From UBA11986 sp963734955 (GTDB taxonomy: Bacteria; Bacteroidota; Ignavibacteria; UBA10030; UBA6906): a DNA stretch of 64,000 nucleotides. The notes below the pieces were generated by a model, which ran no database searches, was not told the DNA's origin, and saw nothing but the letters and a program-made list of their open reading frames with translations. Within the stretch, counting starts at the first letter, position 1. Each line of letters begins with the position of its first letter. The position numbers were made by a program, and so were the translations under genes. The stretch spans positions 124,001 through 188,000 of the forward strand of contig CAVTJO010000011.1 of the NCBI GenBank assembly GCA_963734955.1, given 5' to 3'. Below, piece by piece: positions 18,201-27,030 of the stretch.

Positions 18201-21200
18201 CGATCCGCAATGGACGACAAATAACCGGACGAGTCATACACAAAATGGAAAAGCCGCCTGCGCGTAAGTGCGTCTTCCGTACGGAGATGTCGTCCAGTGC
18301 GATCAAAGACGAAGACCTGAGACCCGTTCTCCGATGCAATCGCAGTTTCGGTACCCTGGAGTCCGGGAAAAGAGGGCGCTATTCGTCTGATCCGATCTGC
18401 CAAGGGATCAATAAATTCCCCCGGTCCTGCGTCCGCCAAGGTCCATCCCGGATGATCACAGACATAGACCCCCTCGTCTGGTCCTATGGCAATGCCGCTA
18501 GGCAAACTGACCACAGCGGCAGTTGCCAGACCATTGTCTCCGTTGGGCAGCCACACGTAGTTGAAACTCTCTTCGCCGTTGCCGGCAATGGTAGCAATGG
18601 TCCCATCAGGACGAATAACGCGAACGCGATTGTCATAATAGTCTGAAAAATACACTGAGCCATCCCGGCCCACAGCGAGTCCACTGGCAGAAGAAATCCT
18701 GGCATCAGTCGCCGGGCCGCCATCACCAAGGGAGGTGGCTTCAGGGTTACCCGCGATCGTGTAAATCATCCCTTCCGGAGTTATCTTTCTAATTGTTTGA
18801 TACGATGAGAATACCAGACCTCCGTCAGGAGTTACACCAATTTCTCCAGCCATGATTTGAGCTAAGATAGCCGGCCCTCCATCACCTGTCGTTCCCCATT
18901 CTCCCGTGCCCGCGATAGTGGTGACAATGCCATCTGTAGAGATCTTGCGAATGGTTGCTTCTTCTGATACATATAAGCTTCCATCAGCAGCAACGGCAAC
19001 GTCGCCGGCCAGGGTCTCTGCATCTGTTGCCAACCCGCCATCTCCCGCGACGCCCGGGTTTCCGGTTCCCATGATTGTCGTGATTATCCCTTGTGGATTC
19101 ACTCGTCGAATACGGTAGTTTGCATCACAGATGTAAAGACTGCCATCTCGCCCGATGTCCAGAGCACTCGGATAGCGCAGTCTTGCGACGGTTGCCGGTC
19201 CTCCATCGCCGGAAAAACCTGCCTCCCCGGTGCCAGCAATTATCGCCACGGTTCCGTCAGGCACTTTCTTCAGCACCTGGTGTGAGTACCTGTTGCAGAA
19301 GTAGATGGTCCCGTCAGGTCCTACAATCGGGCTATTGGGACTCCCGACATCGGTGCCAGGAACGCTGGAGATGATAGACCCGAGAGCTTCCTCGTCGCGC
19401 CTATCTCCTGTTCCCAAGTACAGGGTTCTGCTTAAGGGATCATAGGTGTGATGAACATCTATTGCCCATCCTGAAAGATCGTCTTGCGGCGATGTGGCAA
19501 CCCCTATCATGCCTCTCCACGTCTGAGAGAAATAGAGCTCACCTCGTGCCCTGTCACCTGCAATTGGGGTACCGTCGCCATTGTATCCGAATCGTGACGT
19601 CGTTCCGTACTGAGGTCTGAACACATTGGTGATCGTTGCAACAAGGGGTTGCTTGCCATCAACCCACCGACCGTAGGCGTCCTTTCCGTCCCATACGAAG
19701 TCATAGTGAAGATTTGTCATCGGCGAAAACGATCTCCTCAATGACTTTCCGGCGATGTTCACTGTCAAGTCAATCCGATGGAGGCTCGTCGGCAGTACCG
19801 TTGAGCTAAGGGGAATCCTTGCAACCAGGTCGGCTTTTCTGTCGACTACGCGTTCACTTGTATAGTTCATGGAATACGGTGTCCCTGTTAGGGGAAGTGA
19901 TTCGCCAAGCGTTTGATTTTGGATTCCGATCGTCGAGCTTCCGCTCTGTTTGCAGTCATTAGAAATACTCCCACTTCCGGATGCCCCTCCAGTCACGTCG
20001 GGAAACGTTGCATCGTCAGGTGGGACCACTCCCCAATTGGCGTCCCAAGCCGTAAAATGGTTCACCTGGAACCTCCACAGACTCTCGCCTATTGGGTAAG
20101 CAAGAGCCATTTGCCTCCGCTCAAGATTGGAAATGCTCTTGGCAGTGAGAGCAGAATCGGATTCAGGGACGCCGTCACCGGTTAGGTCAAGCTCAGCCAG
20201 TGAATCGTCAACCGAGATCAAGGTCAATACAATGCCATTATCCGACGGGATCCATTCTCCCTTCGCCCTGTCATAGTATCCGATTGGAACAACCGTTCCA
20301 GGCGGGAAGTGAAGAAAGTCCGTCACGTAGACGGTCACCGGGTGCGAGAAGGCAACCGTATTTGCGCTTGCGGAAATAGCCTCGTCAACACTGAGTTCAA
20401 CACAATATGTGTAGGCACTCGTCGGAGGAAGGAGTGCGGGCATTTTCTTATGGCCCCATTGTCCCGTGGTGTACTCCGTTGCCCTCACATTCAGTGATGT
20501 AAGGATCCGCGTTGAACCATCAGGAAGAACCATTGTCGCAGTAGCACCTTGGGGAAATACCACTGCCGCTTGGCGGCTTCCATCTTGATCGTCAAGGATA
20601 CTTCCAAAAGCAATCTGGGAGGGCTTTGAAAGGTCAATCGTTGTGACATGTGAGTCCAATTGGATCAAAACGACAGTATCGAGATTGGCATAACCCTGCC
20701 AGGGAACGTAAATCTGGCGGTGAGCACTCAGAAATCCATCCCGACTGAACGTAACAGTCAGCAGACCGCCCCCATTTAGCACCATGTCAAATACCCCGTC
20801 GGCCCTCGTATACGTGTAGCCGAATTCAGGATGGTGGAGAATAGCTACCTTTACGCCTGACAGAGGAATGGTATCTCTCATTGACACGGTTCCTCGCATC
20901 GTCGAGGTGCGCAAGAGGTCAAGTTGGGTCGTGTCTAGTGCGAATTGCACCTTGTTGTCCCCGGCGTAGATGAATCTGTTTGCATCTGCAGGGATGCTCG
21001 TGCCTGTGGTCTTAGTTTCAGGAACAATCAGAATGGGAACTGTGTCCGACCTCGTCGTAAAATGCCAGGTGTTCGACCATGCGCTCCGCACATTTCCGCT
21101 CTGGGCATTTACATGCCAGTGGTAGGTTGTGGCAGAGTTCAGTTGGGTCATCAGGCGCGTTGTGTCTATGACGGTCGAATCGTCGAAAAGGATTCTTGAG

Positions 21201-23512
21201 AAGTTGGAATCGAGCGCGACCTGAAGTCGATAGTCGCCCGTTGCCCCAGCGAACGGATGCCATGCCAAGACTGTCAGAAGCGATTGCGCTTCCGAATCGT
21301 TGGAAGGAGCCGCAAGAAGAGGTGTTCCCGTAATGGTCTGCCTCGTGATTGTGCGAGTCATCGTCGAAGTGTTCCCCGCCGCATCAGTCGCCGCAACGGT
21401 GATTACATTCAGCCCCTCGACAAGAGACACCCGTGCGGAGAATGAATCATCCGGACCAAGCATCTGTGATACACCATTGACGATCACTGTGAGTGCTGTT
21501 GAGTCTGTCGCTGTGCCGGTCACTGTTACTGAAGTCTGGTCGGTCACGGCTCCATCGATCGGCGAATAAACGGTGAGCATCGGTACGACGCTATCTAATC
21601 GAACAGCGCGGAGGACGGTCGATGCATTCCCTGCTGCGTCAACCGCGGCAACGGTGATGGTGTTCAGACCTTCAGCAAGAATCGAGGATGTCGAAAACAA
21701 CCCATCAGGGCCGAATGTCTGCAACGCGCCATTCACGGTCACTGTAAGTGCCGTTGAGTCTGAGACCATCCCGCTAATCGTTACGAACGGGAGGTTGGTG
21801 GTGGTTCCATCAAAAGGTGAGGAGATAGTCAGTGTCGGGGCAATCGAATCCATCCTGATGAGCCGTGTGACGGACGAGGTGTTGCCAGCATCGTCAGTCG
21901 CAACGATCGTGATCGCATTCAGGCCCTCAACAAGGGCTATCGGTGTCGCAAATGTTCCACCTGGTCCAATGGCCGACGGAACACCGTTGACAATTACAGT
22001 CACGGATGTCGAATCCAAAACGAGCCCTTCAGCTGACAAGGTTGACTGTCCCGTGATGAAGCCTTCTGCGGGAGCGATAAAGGTAATTGTTGGTGCCTCG
22101 CTGTCCCGGATGACCAATCGGGTTGCTGTCGATGTGTTACCTGCTGCATCAGTTGCAACGATGCAAATCGTGTCGATCCCCTCGGTGAGGTCGGTCAGAG
22201 CGGCAAATGAACCTTCCGGGCCAAGGGTCTGCGGAGAGCCATTGACCATCAGGGTCACAAAGGTTGAATCTGTGACGGTTCCTTCCACCGCTGTAGATGT
22301 CTGGTTTGTGATGACACCATCACTGGGGAAGGTAACACTTAGTACTGGTGGACCCGAGTCTCTCCTGATACTCCTGACTGAGGATGATCTATTTCCTGCC
22401 GCGTCGGTCGCTACAATAGTGATGCCGTTCAATCCTTCATGAAGAGACACTGGGGTCGAGAACGAACTACCTGGCCCAAGAGCCACGGGAATTCCGCTGA
22501 CTGTCACAATCACAGTGGTCGAATCAATTGCTGTTCCTTCAGCCATTACCTCGGGTCGATTTGTTATGGTGCTATCGTCAGGTGATGTCACGGCTAGTGT
22601 TGGAGGAACGGAGTCCCTCCTAAGAGTCAGTACCACAGACGATACATTGCCTGCTGCGTCGGTTGCCAGCAACGTGATGGTATTTGCACCTTCATCCAAC
22701 GCAACATCTCCACTGAATCTTCCGAGAGTATCCACCGAAAATGACACAGTATTTGCCACCAAAGAGGTCGGACTCGGATCTGTTAGTGTGCCGGTCACAG
22801 TAACTGTCGCAGCTCCCGTCACGGCTCCGTTCGCGGGGGTACTCACTGTCAAGACCGGCGACTGCGTATCCCGAATGACGGTCCGCGTGACTTCACTCTG
22901 CCTTCCCGTCGCTGATGTCGCTTCAAACGTAATTCTGTTTGTACCTTCAAGTGCAAGAGCTACCACCGACGTGAAGGAACCATCCGGTGCCAAGACCATG
23001 GGGATTTCGTTTACCATTGCGGTAACACCCAGCCCACCCTCCACCTTCCCGCTAACGATCACTTGATCCTGACGGGTAATGAGACTGGATTCGGGAGAGT
23101 ACACCGTGATGATTGGTGCACTGGTGTCAATCGCACTAATGGTGAGGGTCAAATAGGAACCCGGAGCGCTGGCAAGCCTCACTTCGAGAGTATTGTTACT
23201 GAGCAGGTTCACCGACCGTTCAATCGTTGTGACGTGTTGATTGAAATCGGAAGAACCACAAACCTGATTACCATTCAGCCGGATTGTTGCGCTCGAAACT
23301 CGATGCGTTCCATCGGCGGCACCGTTGAGAACATGCAGAATGTACGGAGGCGCCGCATACCCCGATTTCGTAAGAGTTACAATGACGGTCTTGGGTTGTC
23401 CTGTGGAGCGTTCAAACACGCGGGGACCGTACAGCGTGAATGAGCCGTGCGATGGCTGCGCAAGAGTAATATGTACGAACGCTGAGAAAACGACACACAG
23501 GCAGGTTTTCAT
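15218..23512 (-). CDS. Giant Rhs/YD-repeat protein with Ig-like, FnIII-like and NHL repeats and C-terminal toxin-like domain
   Basis: 2764 aa from the ATG at 23512, which gives a signal peptide (MKTCLCVVFSAFVHITLAQ); a TTG ten codons earlier is possible. Order: seven ~86-aa Ig-like repeats (about 130-740; recurring DAAGNxSxxTR and VNGxPxxLGPxGSF), an FnIII-like domain (about 745-850), a carboxypeptidase-regulatory-like segment, NHL propeller repeats (about 1390-1700; AGTGExGxxGDGGPA), YD repeats (about 1720-2555) and an Rhs core ending NDPVNLTDPTGLWG. The final ~162 residues after the core differ: WGPEGHDLMIRHAL, then LSRAIHPMMDQTSPAHT, a spaced H...D...H pattern like zinc phospholipase C/P1-nuclease folds. 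The YD shell probably encloses this C-terminal domain. Toxicity is inferred. Confidence 0.88.
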   Translation of the reverse strand: MKTCLCVVFSAFVHITLAQPSHGSFTLYGPRVFERSTGQPKTVIVTLTKSGYAAPPYILHVLNGAADGTHRVSSATIRLNGNQVCGSSDFNQHVTTIERSVNLLSNNTLEVRLASAPGSYLTLTISAIDTSAPIITVYSPESSLITRQDQVIVSGKVEGGLGVTAMVNEIPMVLAPDGSFTSVVALALEGTNRITFEATSATGRQSEVTRTVIRDTQSPVLTVSTPANGAVTGAATVTVTGTLTDPSPTSLVANTVSFSVDTLGRFSGDVALDEGANTITLLATDAAGNVSSVVLTLRRDSVPPTLAVTSPDDSTITNRPEVMAEGTAIDSTTVIVTVSGIPVALGPGSSFSTPVSLHEGLNGITIVATDAAGNRSSSVRSIRRDSGPPVLSVTFPSDGVITNQTSTAVEGTVTDSTFVTLMVNGSPQTLGPEGSFAALTDLTEGIDTICIVATDAAGNTSTATRLVIRDSEAPTITFIAPAEGFITGQSTLSAEGLVLDSTSVTVIVNGVPSAIGPGGTFATPIALVEGLNAITIVATDDAGNTSSVTRLIRMDSIAPTLTISSPFDGTTTNLPFVTISGMVSDSTALTVTVNGALQTFGPDGLFSTSSILAEGLNTITVAAVDAAGNASTVLRAVRLDSVVPMLTVYSPIDGAVTDQTSVTVTGTATDSTALTVIVNGVSQMLGPDDSFSARVSLVEGLNVITVAATDAAGNTSTMTRTITRQTITGTPLLAAPSNDSEAQSLLTVLAWHPFAGATGDYRLQVALDSNFSRILFDDSTVIDTTRLMTQLNSATTYHWHVNAQSGNVRSAWSNTWHFTTRSDTVPILIVPETKTTGTSIPADANRFIYAGDNKVQFALDTTQLDLLRTSTMRGTVSMRDTIPLSGVKVAILHHPEFGYTYTRADGVFDMVLNGGGLLTVTFSRDGFLSAHRQIYVPWQGYANLDTVVLIQLDSHVTTIDLSKPSQIAFGSILDDQDGSRQAAVVFPQGATATMVLPDGSTRILTSLNVRATEYTTGQWGHKKMPALLPPTSAYTYCVELSVDEAISASANTVAFSHPVTVYVTDFLHFPPGTVVPIGYYDRAKGEWIPSDNGIVLTLISVDDSLAELDLTGDGVPESDSALTAKSISNLERRQMALAYPIGESLWRFQVNHFTAWDANWGVVPPDDATFPDVTGGASGSGSISNDCKQSGSSTIGIQNQTLGESLPLTGTPYSMNYTSERVVDRKADLVARIPLSSTVLPTSLHRIDLTVNIAGKSLRRSFSPMTNLHYDFVWDGKDAYGRWVDGKQPLVATITNVFRPQYGTTSRFGYNGDGTPIAGDRARGELYFSQTWRGMIGVATSPQDDLSGWAIDVHHTYDPLSRTLYLGTGDRRDEEALGSIISSVPGTDVGSPNSPIVGPDGTIYFCNRYSHQVLKKVPDGTVAIIAGTGEAGFSGDGGPATVARLRYPSALDIGRDGSLYICDANYRIRRVNPQGIITTIMGTGNPGVAGDGGLATDAETLAGDVAVAADGSLYVSEEATIRKISTDGIVTTIAGTGEWGTTGDGGPAILAQIMAGEIGVTPDGGLVFSSYQTIRKITPEGMIYTIAGNPEATSLGDGGPATDARISSASGLAVGRDGSVYFSDYYDNRVRVIRPDGTIATIAGNGEESFNYVWLPNGDNGLATAAVVSLPSGIAIGPDEGVYVCDHPGWTLADAGPGEFIDPLADRIRRIAPSFPGLQGTETAIASENGSQVFVFDRTGRHLRTEDALTRRRLFHFVYDSSGYLSSIADRDNLVTRIERDTTSSHLSVVGPFGHRTELALDTQGHVATVTNPAGEVQYFNYTNGGLMTSRLDPRQHLHTYEYDPIGLLVRDQDPAGGFISLSRTNIGNGNDFEVRRTTAEGNHARYRVERPSAGGLRLTNIDGSGIITVTKIGADGSITTTRSDSTSTRLLQVPDPRFGMQSPLAGSLTVHTHGGLESDFSQFRTITKMVGSQVAGLTDSLVFNGHAALTVYDGVKHTFTTTSPEGRTTYARLDTLGRVMQDSVPGILSVRYTYDSLGFLTEASHGGRTTRFVYDERGRLARVTDPLHRTAELFYDSIGRVTREVLADGREIQYAYDANGNLTTLTPPGRPAHGFEYTVVDLTHKYAPPEVPPDSNWATYYTYNLDKQLTRTLLPGGDSIAVRYDTTGCDCGSLSRPAEITFDRGSLAFIYDSVGNVKKLIAPGNDTLSYTYDSSLPTSVRWGGNVNGTVAVMYDSSFRVTRQTINGTDSVAFTYDNDGLLKSAGALTIRRDAANGLFLGDTLGEIVTNVEYNNLGEMSSYEAKYASTPLFTARYQRDSLGRIVTLTETIQGVTSVNGYNYDLAGRLKQVWRNGTLQATYYYDANGNRDSVVTPEGTTRGSYDAQDRLLTYGNASYFYTKRGSLSMKIEGADTTRYTYDLLGNLTKVVLPTGDVIEYLIDGQKRRVGKKLNGRWVQRLLYSTELSPAAELDSADNIITRFGLGFAENGGQIYRVINDHLGSVKLVVNASTGAVVQRMDYDSFGHVLLDTNPGFIPIGYAGGLYDNQTGLERFGLRDYDGGSGRWTAKDPAGFSGCQVNFYSYVNNDPVNLTDPTGLWGPEGHDLMIRHALQARGPSESEIRLLQWEGRNFDSATQTVEESYKHAMAEADETDQMATNRILGFEKEMLLLARRLAQMGHEDLALRYLSRAIHPMMDQTSPAHTAENGCPMVWKGYDSFDGLMIAIEHGSSLNPFSLEGLGSITPDILGVTDSRILSAYSFVFGR

Positions 23513-23583
23513 GGACGCACCGTTCAGTGATTGCGCTATCAAACAGTTGTCAGGAAATCCGAGGTTGCAATATTATTTCTAAC

Positions 23584-25068
23584 TCAAGAAACGGTTTCAC
23601 GCACCACTTCATCCAATGAGGTTTCTCCTCGCTCTGCTTTGAGGAGCGCAGACTGTCGCAATGAGAGGACCCCGTTTCGACGAGCATATTCCCTCAATGA
23701 CGCGGGAGACGCATCCTTCGCAATCAATTCACTCAACTCACTCCCGACTGGAAGGACCTCATATGCTGCCGTTCTCCCACTGTAGCCCGAATGATGGCAA
23801 GCGGGACATCCTCGTCCCTTGAAGAGCTGAGCGGCAACCCTGTCGAGGCCGAGTTCTGCCAGTTGATCGTTGGTTACATCTGCCCGCTCTTTGCAGTCAT
23901 CACAGATTCTCCGAAGCAACCGTTGGGCGAGGATCATCTTGATCGAGGAAGCAACGAGAAATGGTTGCACTCCCATATCGATGAGACGGGTAACTGCTGA
24001 TGGGGCGTCATTAGTGTGAAGGGTGGAGAAGACAAGATGACCTGTCAGAGCAGCCCGAATGGCAATCTCGGCAGTCTCAGAATCTCTGATCTCACCCAGC
24101 ATGATCACATTTGGATCCTGGCGAAGAATGGATCGAAGAGTGGCGGCAAACGTCAAGCCAATATCAGAGCGAACGTGGGTCTGGTTAATTCCCGGCAGGT
24201 TGTACTCGATAGGATCTTCAATCGTGGAGATGTTGATATCCGGCCGATTGATAAAGTTGAGCGCCGCATAGAGAGTTGTCGTCTTGCCACTTCCCGTTGG
24301 CCCGGTGACCAGAATCATTCCGTACGGAAGATGAATCGTGTCCTTAAATATCCGAAGACCCCGTGGTTCAAATCCGAGTTTCGTCAAATCCAGTTGCAGG
24401 TGCGATCTGTCAAGTATGCGAAGAACGATTTTTTCACCAAAATCTGTCGGCAACGATGAAACACGAATGTCTATCACACGCTCACCTTCCCTGACCCGAA
24501 TTCTCCCGTCTTGAGGCCTGCGTTTTTCGGCAATGTCGAGATCAGCCATGATCTTAAGGCGGGAGACAAGGGCTTTCGCCTGGGAAATTGGCGGATGCAT
24601 AACTTCGTGCAGCACACCATCAAGTCGATAACGAATGCGCAGTATGTGTTCGTAAGGCTCGACATGAACATCACTCGCGCCCATCTGGATGGCATCCGTG
24701 ATGAGCTGGTTGACAAGCGTTACTACCGAACCATCGGACGAGGATTCCAGGTGTACAGTCTCTTCGCGCATCGAATGGAATTCCGACTGCCCAGCAGCTT
24801 CAGATCGCTTCATCTCGATATCTGTAATTCCATAATGTTTCTGCAGGGCACTCATCAACCTCTCTCGGGGGACCACCTCCGGCTTTACCGTAGAGCCAAT
24901 GAGGAAGGAGAGATCGAATAGCTCCTCCGCCTGGTATCCTTCGTGCATGGCCACGGTTACGCTTCCATTGTCGCGAAAGAGAGGCAGTACCATGAGCTTT
25001 GAAGCTGTCGCCTTTGGGATGAGTTTCAAGACCTCGGGGTCAATCGTTATCGAATCCAGATCGACCAT
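23584..25068 (-). CDS. gspE: Type II secretion / pilus assembly ATPase (GspE/PilB)
   Basis: 494 aa. N-terminal GspE-N domain (about 1-100), then the motor: GMILVTGPTGSGKTTTLYAA (Walker A), the Asp box ISTIEDPIEYNLPGINQTHV, LRSILRQDPNVIMLGEIRDS (Walker B) and the His box ALTGHLVFSTLHTNDAPSAV. A tetracysteine zinc motif (CDDC...CPAC) lies near residue 405-445, as in GspE/PilB. All motifs are intact, so it is an extension ATPase; no PilT retraction ATPase is visible in the window, which fits secretion rather than twitching. It overlaps the prepilin peptidase gene by 22 bases. Confidence 0.95.
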   Translation of the reverse strand: MVDLDSITIDPEVLKLIPKATASKLMVLPLFRDNGSVTVAMHEGYQAEELFDLSFLIGSTVKPEVVPRERLMSALQKHYGITDIEMKRSEAAGQSEFHSMREETVHLESSSDGSVVTLVNQLITDAIQMGASDVHVEPYEHILRIRYRLDGVLHEVMHPPISQAKALVSRLKIMADLDIAEKRRPQDGRIRVREGERVIDIRVSSLPTDFGEKIVLRILDRSHLQLDLTKLGFEPRGLRIFKDTIHLPYGMILVTGPTGSGKTTTLYAALNFINRPDINISTIEDPIEYNLPGINQTHVRSDIGLTFAATLRSILRQDPNVIMLGEIRDSETAEIAIRAALTGHLVFSTLHTNDAPSAVTRLIDMGVQPFLVASSIKMILAQRLLRRICDDCKERADVTNDQLAELGLDRVAAQLFKGRGCPACHHSGYSGRTAAYEVLPVGSELSELIAKDASPASLREYARRNGVLSLRQSALLKAERGETSLDEVVRETVS

Positions 25069-25970
25069 GTCTCAACAAGAATATGAATTCTCTCTTGAAG
25101 CGTGAGTACAATGCACGAAGCTGCCGCCAGGCAAGCTCCGAGGGGGATGCCGGCGTCATCACGATTTCCAGTCCACTCGCCAAAACATCGAATGCGTCTT
25201 TGCGCCCTGAGTCGTTGCTCTCGTCGCAATGACCGTGATATACCGATCACACTTCCCGCGACCGCCGCCACCCAAAGAGCTAGAAGGAAACCTCCAAAAC
25301 CAATGAAGAAGCCAACAACTGCGGCAAACTTCACATCGCCCATTCCTATTGTTTCCTTCTTGAACAAGAAGTTGCCCACCAAACGAATCACCAGCATGGT
25401 CCCAAATGCGCACGAGGACGTCGAAACACTTGAAATCAAATGGTCTGGCTTAAAAACGACCCTCATGAGAATTCCCAAAACCAAACTGCTGACTACCACC
25501 ACGTTCGGGATACGTAGGTGTTGCCAGTCAATGATCGCAATGAGCATCATAAGTGAAACAATGACGAATGACCAAACGAGTTGAAAGGAAAGTCCGTGAA
25601 TGTCAAAGAGGAGGAGTGCGAAACCTGCACTGATCACCTCAACCAGGGGATACTGAGAGGCGATGGATGACCCACATGCGCGGCATTTGCCACCCAGGAT
25701 CAGAAAACCCAAGAGAGGAACCACCTCATACCAAGCCAGTCCACGATTGCATTGGGGACAGAACGAACGCCGCAAGACCACAGACATCCCCCGCGGGATC
25801 CTGTAGGCGCAGACATTCAAGAAGCTGCCGAAAGCAGCACCGAGCATGACCAATATGATCACCGTTTCCGCCACGAACGACCTGACATTTAGAGCCTTCC
25901 GATCAGCAGAAGAAGTCCATCGACCTTTCCCTCTCTGCGTCAGAAGTGCTTGGCTTGGAACCAAACACAC
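25047..25970 (-). CDS. pilD: Prepilin peptidase / N-methyltransferase (PilD/GspO)
   Basis: 307 aa as drawn. The core begins FVAETVIILVMLGAAFGSFL with the usual GSFLNV...RIP signature, then the methyltransferase-type zinc motif CPQC...CRAC, and the two catalytic aspartates in IAIIDWQHLRIPN and GMGDVKF. About eight membrane helices follow the family pattern. It cleaves the prepilin leaders of the pseudopilins here. The GTG at 25970 overlaps the prepilin stop; the true start may be up to 30 codons further in, since the N-terminal extension is atypical. Confidence 0.92.
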   Translation of the reverse strand: MCLVPSQALLTQRGKGRWTSSADRKALNVRSFVAETVIILVMLGAAFGSFLNVCAYRIPRGMSVVLRRSFCPQCNRGLAWYEVVPLLGFLILGGKCRACGSSIASQYPLVEVISAGFALLLFDIHGLSFQLVWSFVIVSLMMLIAIIDWQHLRIPNVVVVSSLVLGILMRVVFKPDHLISSVSTSSCAFGTMLVIRLVGNFLFKKETIGMGDVKFAAVVGFFIGFGGFLLALWVAAVAGSVIGISRSLRREQRLRAQRRIRCFGEWTGNRDDAGIPLGACLAAASCIVLTLQERIHILVETWSIWIR

Positions 25971-26398
25971 TAATCGGGAGTCTTTTCCCTTACCCCTCCC
26001 GTCTCATCCACTGTCCATGCGTTGAAGACCCCGTCACCATCAAAATCCACCGTTGAAACAGCCTGGGCTGTGAAGGTCTTCTCGTCCGCAGACACGAGTT
26101 CGATTTTGTACCGAGCCTGACCACCTTGCGCAACCAATTTCTCCTGCTCGAACCCGATATCCCCCAGCGATGGCGAGTATCGATCATGTTCAAACTTGTA
26201 GGACTGCTCAAGTGTAAAGAGCTGTTTGAGTTGCAGCTTGGCTTCTGTTGTTTTCGCTTTGGTTACAATCGGCATTAACCGGGGAAGGGCAAGCAGAACC
26301 AATACTCCCACAATTACGAGGACGACCATCAGTTCAGTTAGCGAAAAACCATGTTCAGCCAGGATGGTAGGGGTTCTACTTCGGGTGATCATAACCAC
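25970..26398 (-). CDS. gspG: Major pseudopilin (GspG-like prepilin)
   Basis: 142 aa. The leader ends EHGFSLTELMVVLVIVGVLV, giving a canonical Gly/Phe cleavage site and Glu at +5, followed by the KAKTTEAKLQLKQLFTLEQS alpha-helix and a compact C-terminal domain with YKFEHDRYSPSLGDIGFEQE and an aspartate-rich loop (DFDGDGVFNAW) like the calcium site of GspG. AAGGAAG five bases before the GTG supports the start at 26398. It heads the row that continues with peptidase and ATPase and is the best candidate for the main pseudopilus subunit. Confidence 0.87.
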   Translation of the reverse strand: MVMITRSRTPTILAEHGFSLTELMVVLVIVGVLVLLALPRLMPIVTKAKTTEAKLQLKQLFTLEQSYKFEHDRYSPSLGDIGFEQEKLVAQGGQARYKIELVSADEKTFTAQAVSTVDFDGDGVFNAWTVDETGGVREKTPD

Positions 26399-26508
26399 GG
26401 GGCCTTCCTTACATCAGTCATCGACTCTTGATCTGGTTTCGGACCAATTCTGCAAAAGGTTCCTCGACTGTCGCATCGGCCGGTTGTGAAGCAAAGCACG
26501 AGACTCCA

Positions 26509-26787
26509 TCAGCGCGGACTGTCATGAAGAGCAAAGCTGGCGATCTCCTCACGCTTCCTCTCATTCACTTTGTAGCATTCGGTGGAGTCGATTCGGCGAA
26601 CTCTCATTAGCCACCCTTCCTCCACAAGACAAGACAAAGCAGCTTCCACTTCCTGGAGGCTTGTCCTTATCAGTTCATCCAGAAGCCACCATTGCCTGAT
26701 CCCGTCAACCGTGTCCTGGGCATCCGGGTGGTGAAGCAGGTACGAGAGAATCTGGCGCCTCAACCTTGTCTTTTCGTCGCCGGTCAA
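26509..26787 (-). CDS. Small winged-helix-like protein
   Basis: 92 aa. LRRQILSYLLHHPDAQDTVD, WWLLDELIRTSLQEVEAALS and LVEEGWLMRVRRIDSTECYK have the helix-helix-wing pattern of a winged-helix DNA-binding domain; the central segment would be the recognition helix. No effector domain is fused. It lies between the sigma-54 activator and the secretion genes on the same strand and could be a local regulator. No specific family is recognised. Confidence 0.6.
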   Translation of the reverse strand: MTGDEKTRLRRQILSYLLHHPDAQDTVDGIRQWWLLDELIRTSLQEVEAALSCLVEEGWLMRVRRIDSTECYKVNERKREEIASFALHDSPR

Positions 26788-26838
26788 TGGTCAACCATAA
26801 TCGTGTAGTGGAAAATCGAATCACAACACCTGTGCCAT

Positions 26839-26850
26839 CGAGTTAACTCG
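26839..26850. promoter_or_regulatory. 12-bp perfect palindrome CGAGTTAACTCG
   Basis: A perfect dyad lying between the divergent 92-aa winged-helix gene (start 26787) and the small plus-strand frame (start 26860). Position suits an operator for the adjacent regulator, but a single 12-bp palindrome is weak evidence. Confidence 0.3.
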
Positions 26851-26859
26851 TTTGCGCAT

Positions 26860-27030
26860 ATGCCCGGCAAAGTTGAACGCGGACAAGAGTATCACACCAA
26901 GGTGCTGGACGGCTGCGGGAAAGGCGCGGTTGTGAAGGGGTTCACGACAGGACCTTTTTGTCCACGTGAACGATTGGAAAAGTCCTACCTGAAAGGACGG
27001 GTGTGGATCGAAGACAATCCTGGAAAATGA
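26860..27030 (+). CDS. Small 56-aa protein, unknown
   Basis: An ATG frame of 56 codons starting MPGKVERGQEYHTKVL and ending YLKGRVWIEDNPGK, with two cysteines. The composition is protein-like (balanced charges, Gly turns) and the stop at 27030 abuts the stop of the convergent sigma-54 activator without overlap. I recognise no family, and no strong ribosome site is visible. It may be a real small protein or a remnant. Confidence 0.35.
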   Translation: MPGKVERGQEYHTKVLDGCGKGAVVKGFTTGPFCPRERLEKSYLKGRVWIEDNPGK

